DNA of 64,000 nt from Blasia pusilla (Eukaryota; Marchantiophyta; Marchantiopsida; Blasiales): NCBI GenBank assembly GCA_050084515.1, contig CM114271.1, forward strand, positions 64,790,001-64,854,000. Reading direction: 5' to 3'. The position numbers were made by a program, and so were the translations under genes. Shown one piece after another: positions 9,190 to 20,877 of this stretch (the first letter of the stretch is position 1; every line of letters starts with the position of its first letter). A model generated the notes under the pieces. The model was not told the DNA's origin and searched no databases. It saw only the letters and a list, made by a program, of their open reading frames with translations.

Positions 9190-9722
9190 AGACAGCTAAC
9201 AATCTTTTGGTTCAATTATCGTCTCATATGTTCACATTTCACAAAGTTGGTCTTGAGCAGACACCACTCATAACCAACAGAAAGTTGGTTATGGGGCAAT
9301 TAAGGGGAGGCCATGATGTAGGCAACAATCCCTGCAAAAAGAGAGGTTGGCATCGTACCGATGCGCATCCGAGTGGTCCTCCAACAAAAATACCCATGGG
9401 CACTGCTTATTGTAGACCGAGACAGGTAATGTTAAGAAACTTAGGCTCACATGGAGAGTGAAGGAAAAATGTTTGTAGTGGTCTTATGATGTCTACTTTT
9501 TTTTCGCCCCCTGGAAAAAGGAGGTTTCTTTAGGGCCAAATGTCGACCACTACCTACTCTCTTCTAAAGATTTCATGAATTTGAAAGCAAACAAAGATTT
9601 CAAATATGTCAAAAAGCTTTGAAGAGAGGAGGCGGATTTGGCCCATTTTTTTTGAAGAGAGACTCTCCTCTCTTCCTCTCTTCCTCTCCTCTCTTACTCT
9701 CTCGTGCCGGAATACCAGCCCC
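9190..9722 (+). repeat. Terminal module of the ~8 kb unit (copy A)
   Basis: The module ends in a pyrimidine-rich tract (CTCTCCTCTCTTCCTCTC at about 9,660-9,700) and AATACCAGCCCC. The reverse complement of the whole module occurs at 28,450-28,990 (copy C) and 36,826-37,320 (copy D). The three copies stop matching just beyond GGGG(A/G)CTGGTATT, which marks this as the 3' end of the repeated unit. No coding capacity is evident. Confidence 0.75.
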
Positions 9723-9755
9723 CCCAAGCCACCGTGACGTCATCGCTGGTTTAAG

Positions 9756-10825
9756 AAGCTTACGACTTACTCAAGGACTTGGCATCAACGCCGGCAAATA
9801 TAACCTTCTCACAATTGTCAATGGATAACCCTGAGTACGCTAAAATTTTGCAGCAGTGGAAGATGAGCTGCAGGAAACCCAAAAAGTCCTCAGAGAGTCT
9901 ACGAGTAGTGGATTTGTTCCATATCAAAATAGAAGATTTGGGAGCCCCAGATGTAGAAGTTGAGATCGAGGGACACACCATTAAGAACGTCCCCATTGAC
10001 TTTGGGAGCAGAATTAATATTATGACTAAACAGACATGCCATGCTCTGGGGTACACGAAGTACAAGCCCATTGACAAAAATCTGTGGTTTGCAGATCAGT
10101 CATGGAAGCGACCCCTTGGATAGCTCACTCAGATTCCAACAATGCTGGGAGGTGTCTTATTTCTGCTGGATTACTTAGTGCTCCAACCCTTGACGGCCAC
10201 GAGATACCCCTTGCTGATTGGAAGGCCCTGGCTCTACAGTGTGCGAGTGACCACCGATTGGAAAAGCAGACGGTTCACATTCCAAGCTCCAGACCAGGTC
10301 CCCAAAAGACTCATCAAGCTTTCATGGAAATCACAACCACCTCAAGGAGAAATGGCCATAATCGATGAGGGTTATACTTCCGACCATGATCAAACCATAG
10401 CTACCGAGTCCTCCTCTAACGTATATTATTTAGAGTGCTATGAAATAGATGAAGAGTTGGACTCTAGGGAACAAAGGTCGACCCAAGAGGAAGAAAAGCT
10501 AGGCCATAGCACATTCCAATTTACGGAAGATATGGTTCAGGAAAAGGACTATGTACAAGTCCCAATTACGAGTCAGAAGTGCTTACGCCTGTCGGCGGAA
10601 TTGTCTCCTGCAAAACTCACTAAGTATAAAAACTTGTTGCTTGAGTACTTGGATGTGTTTGCATATTCCATGGATGAAATGACAGGCATTCCAACACAGT
10701 ATGTTGAACACCGAATAGATCTAAAAGCAGGCGTTGTCTCGGTGCGGATGAGGCAGTATCGCCTCAATCCTAAATACTCGTTGTTGGTCAAGGACGAAAT
10801 TGGCCAACGTCTCGAGCAGGAATAA
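9756..10825 (+). pseudogene. pol: Ty3/gypsy protease region and RT N-terminal linker
   Basis: Frame EAYDLLKDLASTPANITF is typical of the segment before the protease in plant Tat/Athila-like elements. The protease reads VPIDFGSRINIM, with the usual D-S/T-G motif altered to DFG. A stop (TAG, about 10,121) separates it from the linker 10,142-10,825, which contains LIGRPWLYS and ends before the RT with VSVRMRQYRLNPKY. Nothing like gag lies upstream: the terminus of copy A directly abuts this coding sequence, so the 5' half of the element is missing. Confidence 0.75.
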
Positions 10826-10833
10826 TTTACCTC

Positions 10834-11618
10834 GTGTTAAGTAGCAAGTGGGTTTCTCCCATTGTAATTCTACCCAAGAAAAAAACCCGGAAAACCAAGG
10901 TGTGCCAAGATTATCAGAAATTGAATGCGGTCACCTTGAAGTACCATCATCCCCTACCCTTCACCGATAGTATTTTGGATAAAGTTTCTGGTCACGAGCG
11001 TTATACATTTTTGGACTGGTACTCCAGGTATAACCAAGTATCCATTAGGGAGAAAGATCAGCCCCTAACAAATTTCACCACGGACTGGGGTACCTTTGCG
11101 TATCGAGTAATGCCGTTTGGTTTGTGCAATGCGCCGGCAACCTTCCAGCGGATGATGATCTCTATCTTCCAAGGGTACCTGCGGAAGTTCGTCAAAATTT
11201 TCCTCAATGAATTTTGTATTTTCAGCATAGAAGCAGAGCATTTACAAAAATTGGAATTAACCTTGGCACGATGCCGCAAAGTGCATTTATCCCTCCATCC
11301 TGAAAAATCATATATTGCTATGAGCCAAGGCATATTGCGGGGACACCGAGTTCTACCCAAGGAATTGAGGTCGATAAGGCCAAAGTAGATATTATTGTAG
11401 CATTGGAACCTCCCACGAATCTCAGAGAACAGAGAGGCTTCCTAGGCCATGTCGGATACTATCGACGGTTCATTAAGGATTATGCGGTAAAAGCAAGAGC
11501 ATTAACCGCGTTGCTTAAGAAGACCACCAAATGGGAATGGACCCCAACCTACCTAGCTGCATTTGAAACATTAAAACAAGAATTGCTTGCGGCTCCCGTA
11601 CTTCCATCCCCGGACTAG
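10834..11618 (+). pseudogene. pol: Ty3/gypsy reverse transcriptase, inactivated
   Basis: The RT fold is clear: KWVSPIVILPKK, VCQDYQKLNAVT, YTFLDWYSRYNQV, FRVMPFGLCNAPATFQRMM-type motif and the post-catalytic LGHVGYYRRFIKDY. The catalytic box that should read F/YxDD is FLNE (KIFLNEFCIFS), and FLDGYSG has become FLDWYSR. A stop at 11,386-11,388 splits the frame before 11,403. It is a dead copy, consistent with stops in every other pol domain here. Confidence 0.85.
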
Positions 11619-11633
11619 ACGAAACCCTTCCAC

Positions 11634-12212
11634 ATGTATGTGGATACATCATCATTTGCCATTGGGGAGATGCTTAGCCAACTTGATGAAAACAAACACG
11701 TTTATCCGGTTTATTATGCAGGACAAAAACTATCTTCAGCCGAACAAAAATATACCACTACCAAACGAGAGGCATTGGGAATGGTCTTCTCGTGCAAGAA
11801 GTTTCGACATTATTTATTGGGGTATGAGTTCGTCTTTCATGTGGACCATTTTGCACTCCGACCGTTAATGGTCAAGGCGGACCTTTCAGGTTGCATTGCG
11901 CATTGGATTTTCTTACTTCAAGAATTTACATTTGATTTTATTACCCGTGCCGGGAAGGTCCATACCAACGCAGATTTCCTATCCCGATTGCGGAAGACGA
12001 ATGCGGACCTTACACAGACCTTGGATGATATCTTCCTCGACGAGGACCTGTTCCAGATTAGTGAGGACCAATTGTGCCAATCCCTCTATGAAGATATTTT
12101 GCGTTTTCTGATTACCCTCCAACTTCCAGCCCCTATGACAGCGGAGGAACGTGCAGTCTTTTTACATAAGATAGCACCATACGAGTTGTGTCGGGGAGTA
12201 TTATTCAAATGA
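11634..12212 (+). pseudogene. pol: Ty3/gypsy RNase H region
   Basis: The frame reads MYVDTSSFAIGEMLSQ, KYTTTKREALGMVFSCKKF and HVDHFALRPL, ending ITRAGKVHTNADFLSRL, the usual order for a plant gypsy RNase H. It follows the RT directly after a stop at 11,616-11,618 and runs into the integrase linker, where a TGA at 12,210 interrupts it. Confidence 0.85.
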
Positions 12213-12239
12213 GGGGTCGAGGAAGAATACCGACGATGC

Positions 12240-13354
12240 TTGGAAACAGATAAAATTCTCCATGTTATTAGGGCCATGCATGTGGCCGATTCCGGGGGAC
12301 ACTATGCCGTCAAGAACACCGTCAAAAAAATCCTGGTTGCGCATTACTGGTGGCCAACCATGTACATGGATGTATGCCAAATTATTCAGAGTTGTGATGC
12401 CTGTCAAAGAGCTGGTCAACCAACGGCTACCGTGCGGTGGCCTTTGGTACCCATCATGCCCCTAGCCCCTTTTGAAAAATAGGGTATTGACTTTGTGGTC
12501 CCTATCTCCTCCGCTACCCACCAAACAAGGCGGAAGTATATCCTTATAGCCACCGACTATTGCACCAAGATGGTCGAGGCGCTTGCCACACAAAAAGATG
12601 ACAGTGAGGCAGTGGCCAAATTTTTATACGAAATGATTATCACTCGGTATGGTTGCCCATTGGAATTAGTAAGTGATCGTGACTCTCACTTCTTGAACAA
12701 GGCTATTGAGTCCCGAACTTCCCACTTCTTAATCAAACATCGGAAAACCACACCGTACAACCCTAAAGCCAATGGGTTGACCAAAAAATCTAACGGATTG
12801 ATCTGCCGGATAGTGAATCGTTTGACGGTTACATATTCCTATGATTGGGACGTGAAAATCTCAACGGCATTGTGGGCCTACCGAACAGCAGAGAAGGTTA
12901 CTACCAAGTATACCCCGTTCTATTTTACTTATGGAGTTCAACCCTTGACCCCTATTGAATGGGCTCTGCCCAGTTATCAGGTATTGGAGGGAGATAGAAT
13001 GGAGGATGCCACAATAATTCTCCACGCAAGAAATGAGACCTTATTAGCCTTGGAGGAAGCACGGCTCTTATCTCTACGCTAGACCAAACGCGTACAAGAC
13101 GAATGGAAGCAACGATACGATCGACATCTACGGCTACAATCTATAGGCATCGTGGACCTGGTGTTGCTGTATGATAACCGCCAGCTGAAGTTTCCCGGGA
13201 AGCTAAAATGAAACTGGATGGGACCCTACCGGGTGATCGTGATATATGATAATGGATCACTGTAGTTGAAAACCTTAACCGGAGAAGCATTACCCACTCG
13301 CGTCATTGGCATGCATGTTCGAAGATATCATGAGCCGCATCCATACCCTGACTA
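12240..13354 (+). pseudogene. pol: Ty3/gypsy integrase, inactivated
   Basis: The HHCC zinc domain is present (HVIRAMHVADSGGHY ... CDACQRAG). In the catalytic core, GIDFV follows a TAG, TDYCTKMVEA matches, SDRGxxF is SDRDSHF, and the last acidic residue of the DDE triad is lost (NPKANGLTKKSNG instead of NGQxEx). The C-terminal part, with WMGPYRVIVIYDNGSLQLK, continues past stops at 13,081 and 13,209 to about 13,354. The pattern TPFYFTYGVQPLTPIEW is typical of Tat/Athila-like integrases. Confidence 0.8.
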
Positions 13355-13586
13355 AAAGCTGAGGGAGGGAGAGAGCACCACTTTGTACCGAAGCGCTTTT
13401 TCGTGGTAATAGACACGATAGAAGAAGAAGGCACTTTGGTCTTATACAAAGCACGAAGCTCAAAGCCGTTGATGCAGTCTCTAACCGTTGGGGCAGGGTA
13501 GTTACACCCAGACCACCACAACCAAGACACCATTCAGGTTTTTGACCCCATAAAAGCGCTGGCCTACTACCCGGGCTGTCATTTTC

Positions 13587-14411
13587 ATGGCCGGGGTAAC
13601 CACAAAGTTGCGAAGCAGACCGAAGCGCGGAGCACACAGGGATCAACCGAGGGTACTTCTCCCAGCATTCATGATGCCTTGTGAAGACACAACACACATC
13701 CTTCGATGTGCGGCCATGCCACTCATAAAGTTGTCACCCGAATTAATCAAAGCACTCGAGGAGCGATCCATCGCGACATTCTTTCAATCCAATTGGACAT
13801 TGACGTCAGGCGAGCTTCTAGGGGAGCTTCGCTCTTTAGCCGCAGTTGCAAGGTTTAGGAAGAAAGGATTCCGGTATCGAGCCCAGCCACAATACTGGAC
13901 TACGGATGATTGGCAAGCCACTTACCTGCTTCCTGCCGCTCCTAAGTATGAGTATGACACCAACTTGATGGTAAAGCATGAAGACTTGTTGACACTTGGT
14001 TGTGTAACGTCGGATCAATTAGGCAGAAATGGCTACAAGGCTACTTCATTGTCTCCCCCCTTGTTCGGACAGTTCTGCAAGCATTTGATGACCTTGTTTT
14101 ATCCTGCTCATTGTTATTACTTGACAAATAAGCTTGTTAAGATGTGGTACGTACTCTGGAATCAACATCTGGACCCCGAAGCACCAGGTGTCGACTTGTA
14201 TATTCAAAAGCAGGAACTAACGGCTGATGAAGCGCTAGATTGGACCCAAGTGACGCCAGTATGCTTACCGAAGGCGGCTGACACTTACCCTCTGGAAGCC
14301 GCAAAGTCACCCCAACCCGCAACTCAGTTCACAAGATACATCCCCATACTTCGGCTTCACGAAAAGACGAAGCACAAATCGAACTGCGAAGACCCAAGTG
14401 TGGAAGGGTAA
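13587..14411 (+). CDS. Extra ORF between integrase and 3' LTR
   Basis: This is an open frame of 274 codons starting MAGVTTKLRSRPKRG. It has a Pro/Arg-rich start, a central SIATFFQSNWTLTSGEL, and a Trp/Tyr-rich middle (YWTTDDWQATYLLP). I see no transmembrane segments, so it is not an obvious envelope protein. Plant Tat/Athila-like elements often keep an additional ORF in this position. The intact length beside a ruined pol is notable. I do not recognise the family. Confidence 0.4.
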   Translation: MAGVTTKLRSRPKRGAHRDQPRVLLPAFMMPCEDTTHILRCAAMPLIKLSPELIKALEERSIATFFQSNWTLTSGELLGELRSLAAVARFRKKGFRYRAQPQYWTTDDWQATYLLPAAPKYEYDTNLMVKHEDLLTLGCVTSDQLGRNGYKATSLSPPLFGQFCKHLMTLFYPAHCYYLTNKLVKMWYVLWNQHLDPEAPGVDLYIQKQELTADEALDWTQVTPVCLPKAADTYPLEAAKSPQPATQFTRYIPILRLHEKTKHKSNCEDPSVEG

Positions 14412-14419
14412 ATTTTGAG

Positions 14420-15400
14420 ATGCCTTCAGACACACACCCGGTGCCCCAAGAGGATTCGGTCAAGACTCCTCGCACTAGCGATGAGTCACCTACTCTTCGT
14501 CGCATGACACAGACTGCAACGCACCTAGTGTGGTTTCTTAATCTAGCCGTTCCGGTTATGAACCAGCTCGAGCAAGTACTACATCTTACCAATGAAGCAG
14601 AGGTGGACCACTATTTACAAGCGCTTGATGATATGAACTGTAGAGCACAAGCTTCGTCAGAGAATGAAGCACAACGAAGAGTGGTAGAGAAAAACCTCGA
14701 GCTTCGGAATCAAGAAGTCGAAGACACTAAAACGACGCTTTCTAGAGCTCAAACCGAGTTAGTATAAGCTCAATATAAATCACAAAACGCACGACAATGG
14801 GAAAGCTTGGCAATCAATATGGAGTTAGGGGCGGATCAGTTGATATCCCAAGTCAAGGAAGCTTCGCAGTTGATTCAAAAATACCAACGTCAAGTGGATC
14901 TTCTCTACCACGAGTTCAAGAAAGTAGCGACACAAAACGCGCAAAAATCTAAGTTACTTCAAGATCAACAAGAAACTAATACGGATTTAGTTGCACAACT
15001 GTCAAAGGCCACAAGGAGGATCTCAGTCTTGGAGGTGGAACAAAAACTTCTCAACAAAGTACAGCTAGACCCAGAAGATGTGGAGGAAATTTTTGACGAA
15101 GTAGGGAAGACCTTCGAACAACAGATGAACAAAGAAATTGCCTATATCAACAAACATTGGAAGCGCCAGTTCAATAATCAAACAAAGTCTCTTCCGGAAG
15201 TAACACCTACTCATAAGGTTAATCTTCAAGAACTTCCTTCATTTACACCCTCCGATGTTCTAGTTGGGAAAAAAGTGCTTGGAACTTCGATGGTTGTCAT
15301 TAAATGGCGCAAGAAAATGAAGAATCACACGCCAAATCTCATCAACAAACCTTCAATGATTCATGGGCGTTTTCCTCCTGAAACTCAGTTTGATAACTAA
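14420..15400 (+). pseudogene. Coiled-coil ORF of the gypsy element
   Basis: MPSDTHPVPQEDSV starts nine bases after the previous stop. A TAA at 14,765-14,767 interrupts the frame, which resumes at 14,807 (MAINMELGADQLISQVKEA). Both halves are rich in Glu, Gln, Lys and Leu with heptad-like spacing (LELRNQEVEDTKTTL, QLSKATRRISVLEVEQKLL), so a long coiled coil is likely. It reads as the C-terminal part of the extra ORF. The role is unknown. Confidence 0.4.
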
Positions 15401-15462
15401 GAAGACACCTTTATGGATTTAGATGGTACATCATGAAGTGTTCGTCAGGGCGGCTCATAATT

Positions 15463-15473
15463 GAGGGAGGGGG
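15463..15473 (+). other. Polypurine tract of the gypsy element
   Basis: GAGGGAGGGGG is followed by TATGTGATACCC. A purine run immediately before TG is the expected plus-strand primer site at the 5' edge of a 3' LTR. Confidence 0.7.
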
Positions 15474-15475
15474 TA

Positions 15476-16735
15476 TGTGATACCCACAATTTTGTACTTT
15501 TAGAGATTTATACATATTGATTCAAGGAATACAGATTCTATGAAATGAAGATTGTAAATATAAGACTGTTTTAGATATTATGTTTGTGAATTGGAAGAAT
15601 GAGTAATATTGAAATGGATCACAAAGCTCCTAGGACAAGGCAGAGAGGTGGAAAATCAAGGATTTGCCTTAGAGGAGATGGAAATGGAGTAACGAAGCCT
15701 TATTAAGAGCTTGTTAATGAAGTGCTTCGCTCTTGAATGAAGCATGATGAAGACAAAGAGGATGAAGTACTTCGCTCTCCAGCGAAGCACGAAGAGCAAA
15801 GCACGTGGAACAAGAGCGAAGAATGCAGCGCTTTGTCCTCAGGAAGAGCTTCGTCCTCAAGGGAAGAAGAAGAAGTTTAGACTTTGCAGCGAAGCGAAAC
15901 TTAAACTCAAAGTGACTTCAAGCGGCACACTGTCACAACAGTGAAACTAGGAAGAGGCGCGACTTTTTGAACCAGATAGGAAGTTAGGACAGTTACGCCC
16001 AGCGGATTCATAGTGATCATAGGAAAAGATAAGAGAATCGTAGATTAAGGTAGCTACAAACTCTCAATAGTCACTAGATTCGTAAGAGACACTTCAGATC
16101 TTTGGACCTACTACTACCTCGGAAGATATTTAAGAAGCAAGAAAGTAGCTATCATCATCATTCTTTCACGAACTCCTTATGCTGTAGGAATGGTCTGAGC
16201 AAGGGAGTAGTACCCTCTCGAGCTTTTATAACACTTTGAAGCTTTCTCATTCTTGATGGAGCAGTAAAGCCCTCATTTCTTCATTCTGATGTGTGATGCC
16301 TATGTCTGAGAATTTTTATTGGATCTACAAAGTGAAGAGTGAATCAAGAGAACACTTCCATCATTAGAATAATCAACAAGGAGTTGTAAGAAATATGCTC
16401 GATAGAGAGTAGCTTGCCTAGACGGATTGAGTTCCGAAAGCAGGAGAATCCAGCTTCTTGTTGAAGTCTCTATGAGGTTCTTTGATGTTGAGTGAAGATC
16501 TACCTGAGCGTGAATTTAATTCTACTGGAGAGAATCGAGGAAAGAAATATTGGTACTAATAGAGAGAAGAATACATTGATAAATGATTGAATACGAATTG
16601 TAAACACTTAACTACAACTATTGCAAGATAAATGCCATCTTGAACTCTCTTTCCACATAATCGTGATCCTCTTGGGGATCGAACTCATTGAATTACTATA
16701 AAAAGATCAATTCTTAAACTTTTGATATATTATAG
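15476..16735 (+). mobile_element. 3' LTR of the gypsy element (right end approximate)
   Basis: The left edge TGTGATACCC follows the polypurine tract. Near the right end, TGATCCTCTTGGGGATCGAA and the following TTACTATAAAAAG resemble the block found just inside many plant LTRs (CTGTGGGATCGACC...). No exact CA end or second LTR is visible, so the right border is placed where the ~150-bp repeats begin. A run at 15,720-15,900 repeats AAGCGAAG/CTTCGCT motifs many times. Confidence 0.6.
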
Positions 16736-16744
16736 GGAACTACA

Positions 16745-19700
16745 ATTCCAAAAGTAGCGGTTTGGGCTCAGTTGTCCTCTCTAGAATGGAAACTTGAGTT
16801 CCGATTGATCCTCCTTCTCAATTTGAGAATTGGAACAAGAGTTCAGATGGTGAGGTCGTAAGGAAAGCAGCTGGCGATTTCATTTGGGAACTAAAGTTTT
16901 GAAAGCCCTTGCTTAGGTGGGTGCTCTCGTCTCTAGAACTGGAACTTGAGTCCGGATTGATCATCCTTCTGATTTCAAGAACTAGATGATTCTAGAGTTC
17001 GGATGGTGAGGTAGGAAGGAAAGAGGCCAGCGATTTGATTTGGGTAGTACAGTTCCAAAAAAGACCTCATTTAGTGATGGACTCTCGTCTATGGAACCGG
17101 ACCTGAGTTTCAATGAATCCTCCATCTAGTTTCGAGAACTCGATATAGAGTTCTGATGGTGAGGATGTCGGGAAGGAGGATGGCAAACTCATTTGGGAAC
17201 TAGAGTTTCGAAAGCACTCATTCGGGCTCAATTATCATTAGAAGAACCAAAACCTGAGTTTTAATCCATCCTTGTTCTCATTTAGAGAACGGGATCTCTA
17301 CTTCCAATAGTGAGGAATCCGATAAGGAGGGCCGCGATCTCCCGCATCTGGAACCAGAACCTGTGTTCCGATTGATACTGCTTCTCATATCGAGAACAAA
17401 GTCTCTAGTGCCGATATTGAGGAATCCGATAAGGAGGCCAGAGATTTGATTTGGGAACTACAGTTCCAAAAGTAGCCATTCGGGCTCAATTGTCTAGTTA
17501 GGAACCGGAACTTGTTTTTTTGATTGATCCTCCTTCTCATTTCGAGAATCGGAAGTTGAGATCCGATGGTGAGTTAGTAAGGAAAGTGGCCTGTGATTTG
17601 ATTTGGGAACTAGTGTTTTAGAAAGCCCTTGTTTAGGTAGGGACTCTCATATCTGGAACCGGAAGCTATGTTCCGATTTATCTTGCTTCTCATTTTGAGA
17701 AGTGGATCTCTAGTGTCGATAGTAAGGAATCCGATAAGGCGGCTGGCGATTTGATTTGGGAACTACAGTTCCGAAAGGCCTCATTTAGGTACGGACTCCT
17801 ATCTCTGGAACCGAACTGAGTTCCAATTGACCCTCCTTCTCATTTTGAGACTAGATATAGGGTTCCAATGGTAAGGAAGCCAGGAAGGAGGACGGAGATC
17901 TCATTTGGGAACTACACTTCCGAAAGCACCCGTTCGGGCTCAGTCCTCGTATCTCAAATCAGAACCTGGGTTTTGATTGATCCTCCTTCTCAATTCGAGA
18001 ACTAGATCTCTAGTTCCGATGGTTCCGATAAGGAGGCTTTTGATCTCATTTGTTCCCATTGTGAGGTAGGAGGCATAGAGGCAAGAAATTGGATTTGGGA
18101 ACTCTAGTTCTGAAAGCACGGGTTTGGGTATCCAATTATCGTTTGTTTAACTAGATCTATAGTTCCAATTCTTAGGTACTCCCAACCGATCGAAGCCAGC
18201 TTCTCATTTCAAGAATTGCATCCTCCTTCTCATTTCAAGAATTGGATCTCAAGTTCTGATAGTGAGGATTCCGATAAGGAGGCCTGCAATCTCATTAGGG
18301 AACTACAGTTCTGAAAGCAGCCGTTTGGGCTCAGTTGTCATGTGTGGAACCGGAACCTAAGTTCCGATTGACCCTCCTTCTCATTTCGAGAACTAGATCT
18401 CTAGTTCCAAAAGTGAGGATTCCGAAAAAGAGGCCCGTGATCTGATTTGGGAACTACAATTCCAAAAATAGCCGTTCGGGCTCAATTTTTGTGTCTGAAA
18501 CCGGAACCTTAATTGTGATTGATGCTCCTTCTCTTTTCGAGAACAAGATCTATCGTTCTCATTATGAGGTAGCAGGCATAAAGTCCAGAAATTGGATTTG
18601 GGAACTCTAGTTCTGAAAGGACGGGTTTAGGTATGCGTTCATTTCTAGATTCAAATCTATCAAACTATGCATAGATCTACACTTTCGGTGCAATTGAATG
18701 TATGGCTTTTATTGCAGGGCGGGAGATATCATGCAAAGTTGGATTCTTGAGTGCCCTTCATGAAGATATTTTGGTCATTCAAACGTTTCTAGAAGTGCTC
18801 TGCATGTCACTGTTTAGGTTTTAGGGTTTGCAACTACATTTCCGATTCACACCCTACATGTAGAGTTACGAAAATGGCTAAGGGAATTGAATTCAGCTAC
18901 CATTTTTTTAACTAGATCTAGAGTTCCGATTCTAAGGTACTCCCTACCAACCGGAGCCAGCTTCTCATTTTTAGAACTGCATCCTCCTTCTCATTTCAAG
19001 AAGTGGATCTAAAGTTCCAATAGTGAGGATTCCGATGAGGAGGCCCGTGATCTGATTTGGGAACAACAGTTCCAAAAGTAGCCGTTCGAGCTCAGTTGTC
19101 GTGTCTCAAACCAGAACTTGAGTTTCGATTGATCCTCCTTCTCATTCCAAGAACAAGATCTCTAGTTCCGAAAGTGAGGATTCCAATAAGGAGGCCCGTG
19201 ATCTGATTTGGGAACAACAGTTCCAAAAGCACCCGTTCATGCTCAGTTGTCCTGTGTGGAATCGGAAGCTTAGTTGCGATCCTCCTTCTCTTTTTGAGAA
19301 CTAGATCTATAGTTCCCATTGTGAGATAGTAGGCATAGAGGCTAGCAATTGGATTTGGGAACTCTAGTTCAAAAATCACGGGTTTATGTATCCGTTCATT
19401 TCTTGATTCAAAGCCATCAAACTGAGCATAGATCTACACTTCCGGTGCAATTGAATGTATGGCTTTTATTGTGGGGCGGGAGATGCCATGCAGAGCTGGA
19501 TTCTTAAGTGCCCTTTGTGAAGGTATTTTGGTCGTTCTATCATTTCTAGAAGTGTTGTGCATGTGAGTGTTTAGGTTTTAGGGTTTGCAACTATACTTCC
19601 GATTTACATCCTACATATAGTTTCCATTGTGAGGTAGCAGACATAGAGGCCAATGATTGGATTTGGGAACTCTAGTTCTAAAAGCACACGTTTACATAGA

Positions 19701-20100
19701 TCTACACTTCCGATGCAATTGAATGTATGGCTTTTATTGCGAAGCAGGAGATGTCATGTAGAGCTGGATTCCTGGGTGCCCTTCGTGAAGGTATTTTGGT
19801 CATTCTATCATTTCTACAAGTGTTGTGCATGTGAGTGATTAGGTTTTAGGGTTTGCAACTACAATTCCGATTCACACCCTACATATAGAGTTACGAAAAT
19901 GGCTTACGGAATTGGATTCAATTATAGTTTGTTTAACTAGATCTATAGTTTTGATTCTTAGGTACTCTCGACCGACCAAAGCGAGCTTCTCATTTCGAGA
20001 GCTTCATCCTCCTTCTCATTTCGAGAAGTGGATCTCAAGTTCCAATAGTGAGGATTCAGATAAGGAGGCCTGCGATCTGATTTGGGAACTACAGTTCCCA
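16745..20100. repeat. Degenerate ~150-bp satellite-like array rich in GGAACT/AGTTCC
   Basis: The landmark ATTTGGGAACT (or a close variant) recurs at about 16,881, 17,191, 17,451, 17,597, 17,753, 17,903, 18,091, 18,295, 18,443, 18,594, 19,057, 19,206, 19,350, 19,660 and 20,080. Most steps are 146-156 bp, with some larger. Each unit contains the palindrome GGAACT-NN-AGTTCC and usually AACTAGA-TC-TCTAGTT, and the phrases CCTCCTTCTCATTTCGAGAA and GATAAGGAGGCC. No protein is encoded; short open frames inside it are chance. Confidence 0.8.
18670..19875 (+). repeat. Three copies of a ~180-bp higher-order insert within the array
   Basis: Blocks starting near 18,670, 19,430 and 19,690 share GATCTACACTTC, then GCAATTGAATGTATGGCTTT, the phrase GTGCCCTTCGTGAAGGTATTTTGG or near variants, and GTTTAGGTTTTAGGGTTTGC. 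They are embedded among the ~150-bp units, so the array has a second level of repetition. Confidence 0.7.
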
Positions 20101-20104
20101 AATC

Positions 20105-20534
20105 AGTAGACGGAGGGAGTTCGGAGCATGTTCGCATTACAGAGACTTTTGCATTTTGGACTCAACCCAAGATTGATGTCAACATATATCCGGAGAAGGT
20201 GGATGATCTCAATCCACTATTTCTTTTTGAATTAATGAATGGGGTGAAGAGAAAGAGAATGTGTAGGCCAACGGTGGAGAGAGCAAAGCGAATCGCATCA
20301 GCTCGGGAGGCAAACATGGAAATCATTGCCACAAAAGAAGTTCATAGTGGCAATGGAATAGGAAGGATGTATTGGGTCAAGAAGAACACTGTGAATTCAA
20401 GTGTGACAGGGGTGTATGTGGTACACATCTGTTGCTCTCCCACATGTTCTTGTGATGACTTTGTCCAAAGAGAGACAAGTGGGAAAAGGTATCTCCCTTA
20501 TAAGCACATGTACAATGTATTGCTTGTAGTCTGA
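20105..20534 (+). pseudogene. MULE-type SWIM zinc-finger fragment, copy 1
   Basis: The frame contains VNIYPEKVDDLNPLFLFEL and ends CSPTCSCDDFVQRE, then LPYKHMYNVLLVV. A SWIM finger is CxC...CxH. Here CSC is present but the third ligand is Tyr (PYKH), whereas copy 2 at 46,459-46,893 keeps Cys (PCKH). Both copies lie in a ~750-bp block (20,105-20,850 and 46,380-47,135) that ends in one CAACCCGTCGG-type palindrome and GGGGAAGAGGAAAAA. SWIM fingers sit at the C-terminus of MuDR/FAR1-type transposases; the catalytic core is absent. Confidence 0.65.
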
Positions 20535-20877
20535 AGAGAGTCGGAGGTAGGAGAAAGAATCCACCGACCAATTTTATCCCTAAAAAAAGTGCGAAGTATT
20601 TTAAACAAACCACTTTGAGGATGCAAAATGAGGTCTTAGATTGTACTTTCAACTGCCAGAATGTTCACTATGAGCTTGAACTCTATTAAAAATGATAGAT
20701 TTGTTCCAGACCTTGGATGGAAAAAGTTATTTGTTCCACACTATTGAATCCAATGGCTTTTCAATTTTTTTTGCATTGTGCGATTGGCAAACCGTCGGAT
20801 TCAGACGGGTTGCCAAAATGGGGAAGAGGAAAAAATAATTTGTGAGAGTGACTAAGCACAAAGAACAAAAGTACAAA

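Noticed and set aside
15476-16735. Exact right boundary of the gypsy LTR
   Set aside because: No matching 5' LTR is in the window and no clear CA end was found, so only an approximate limit is given.
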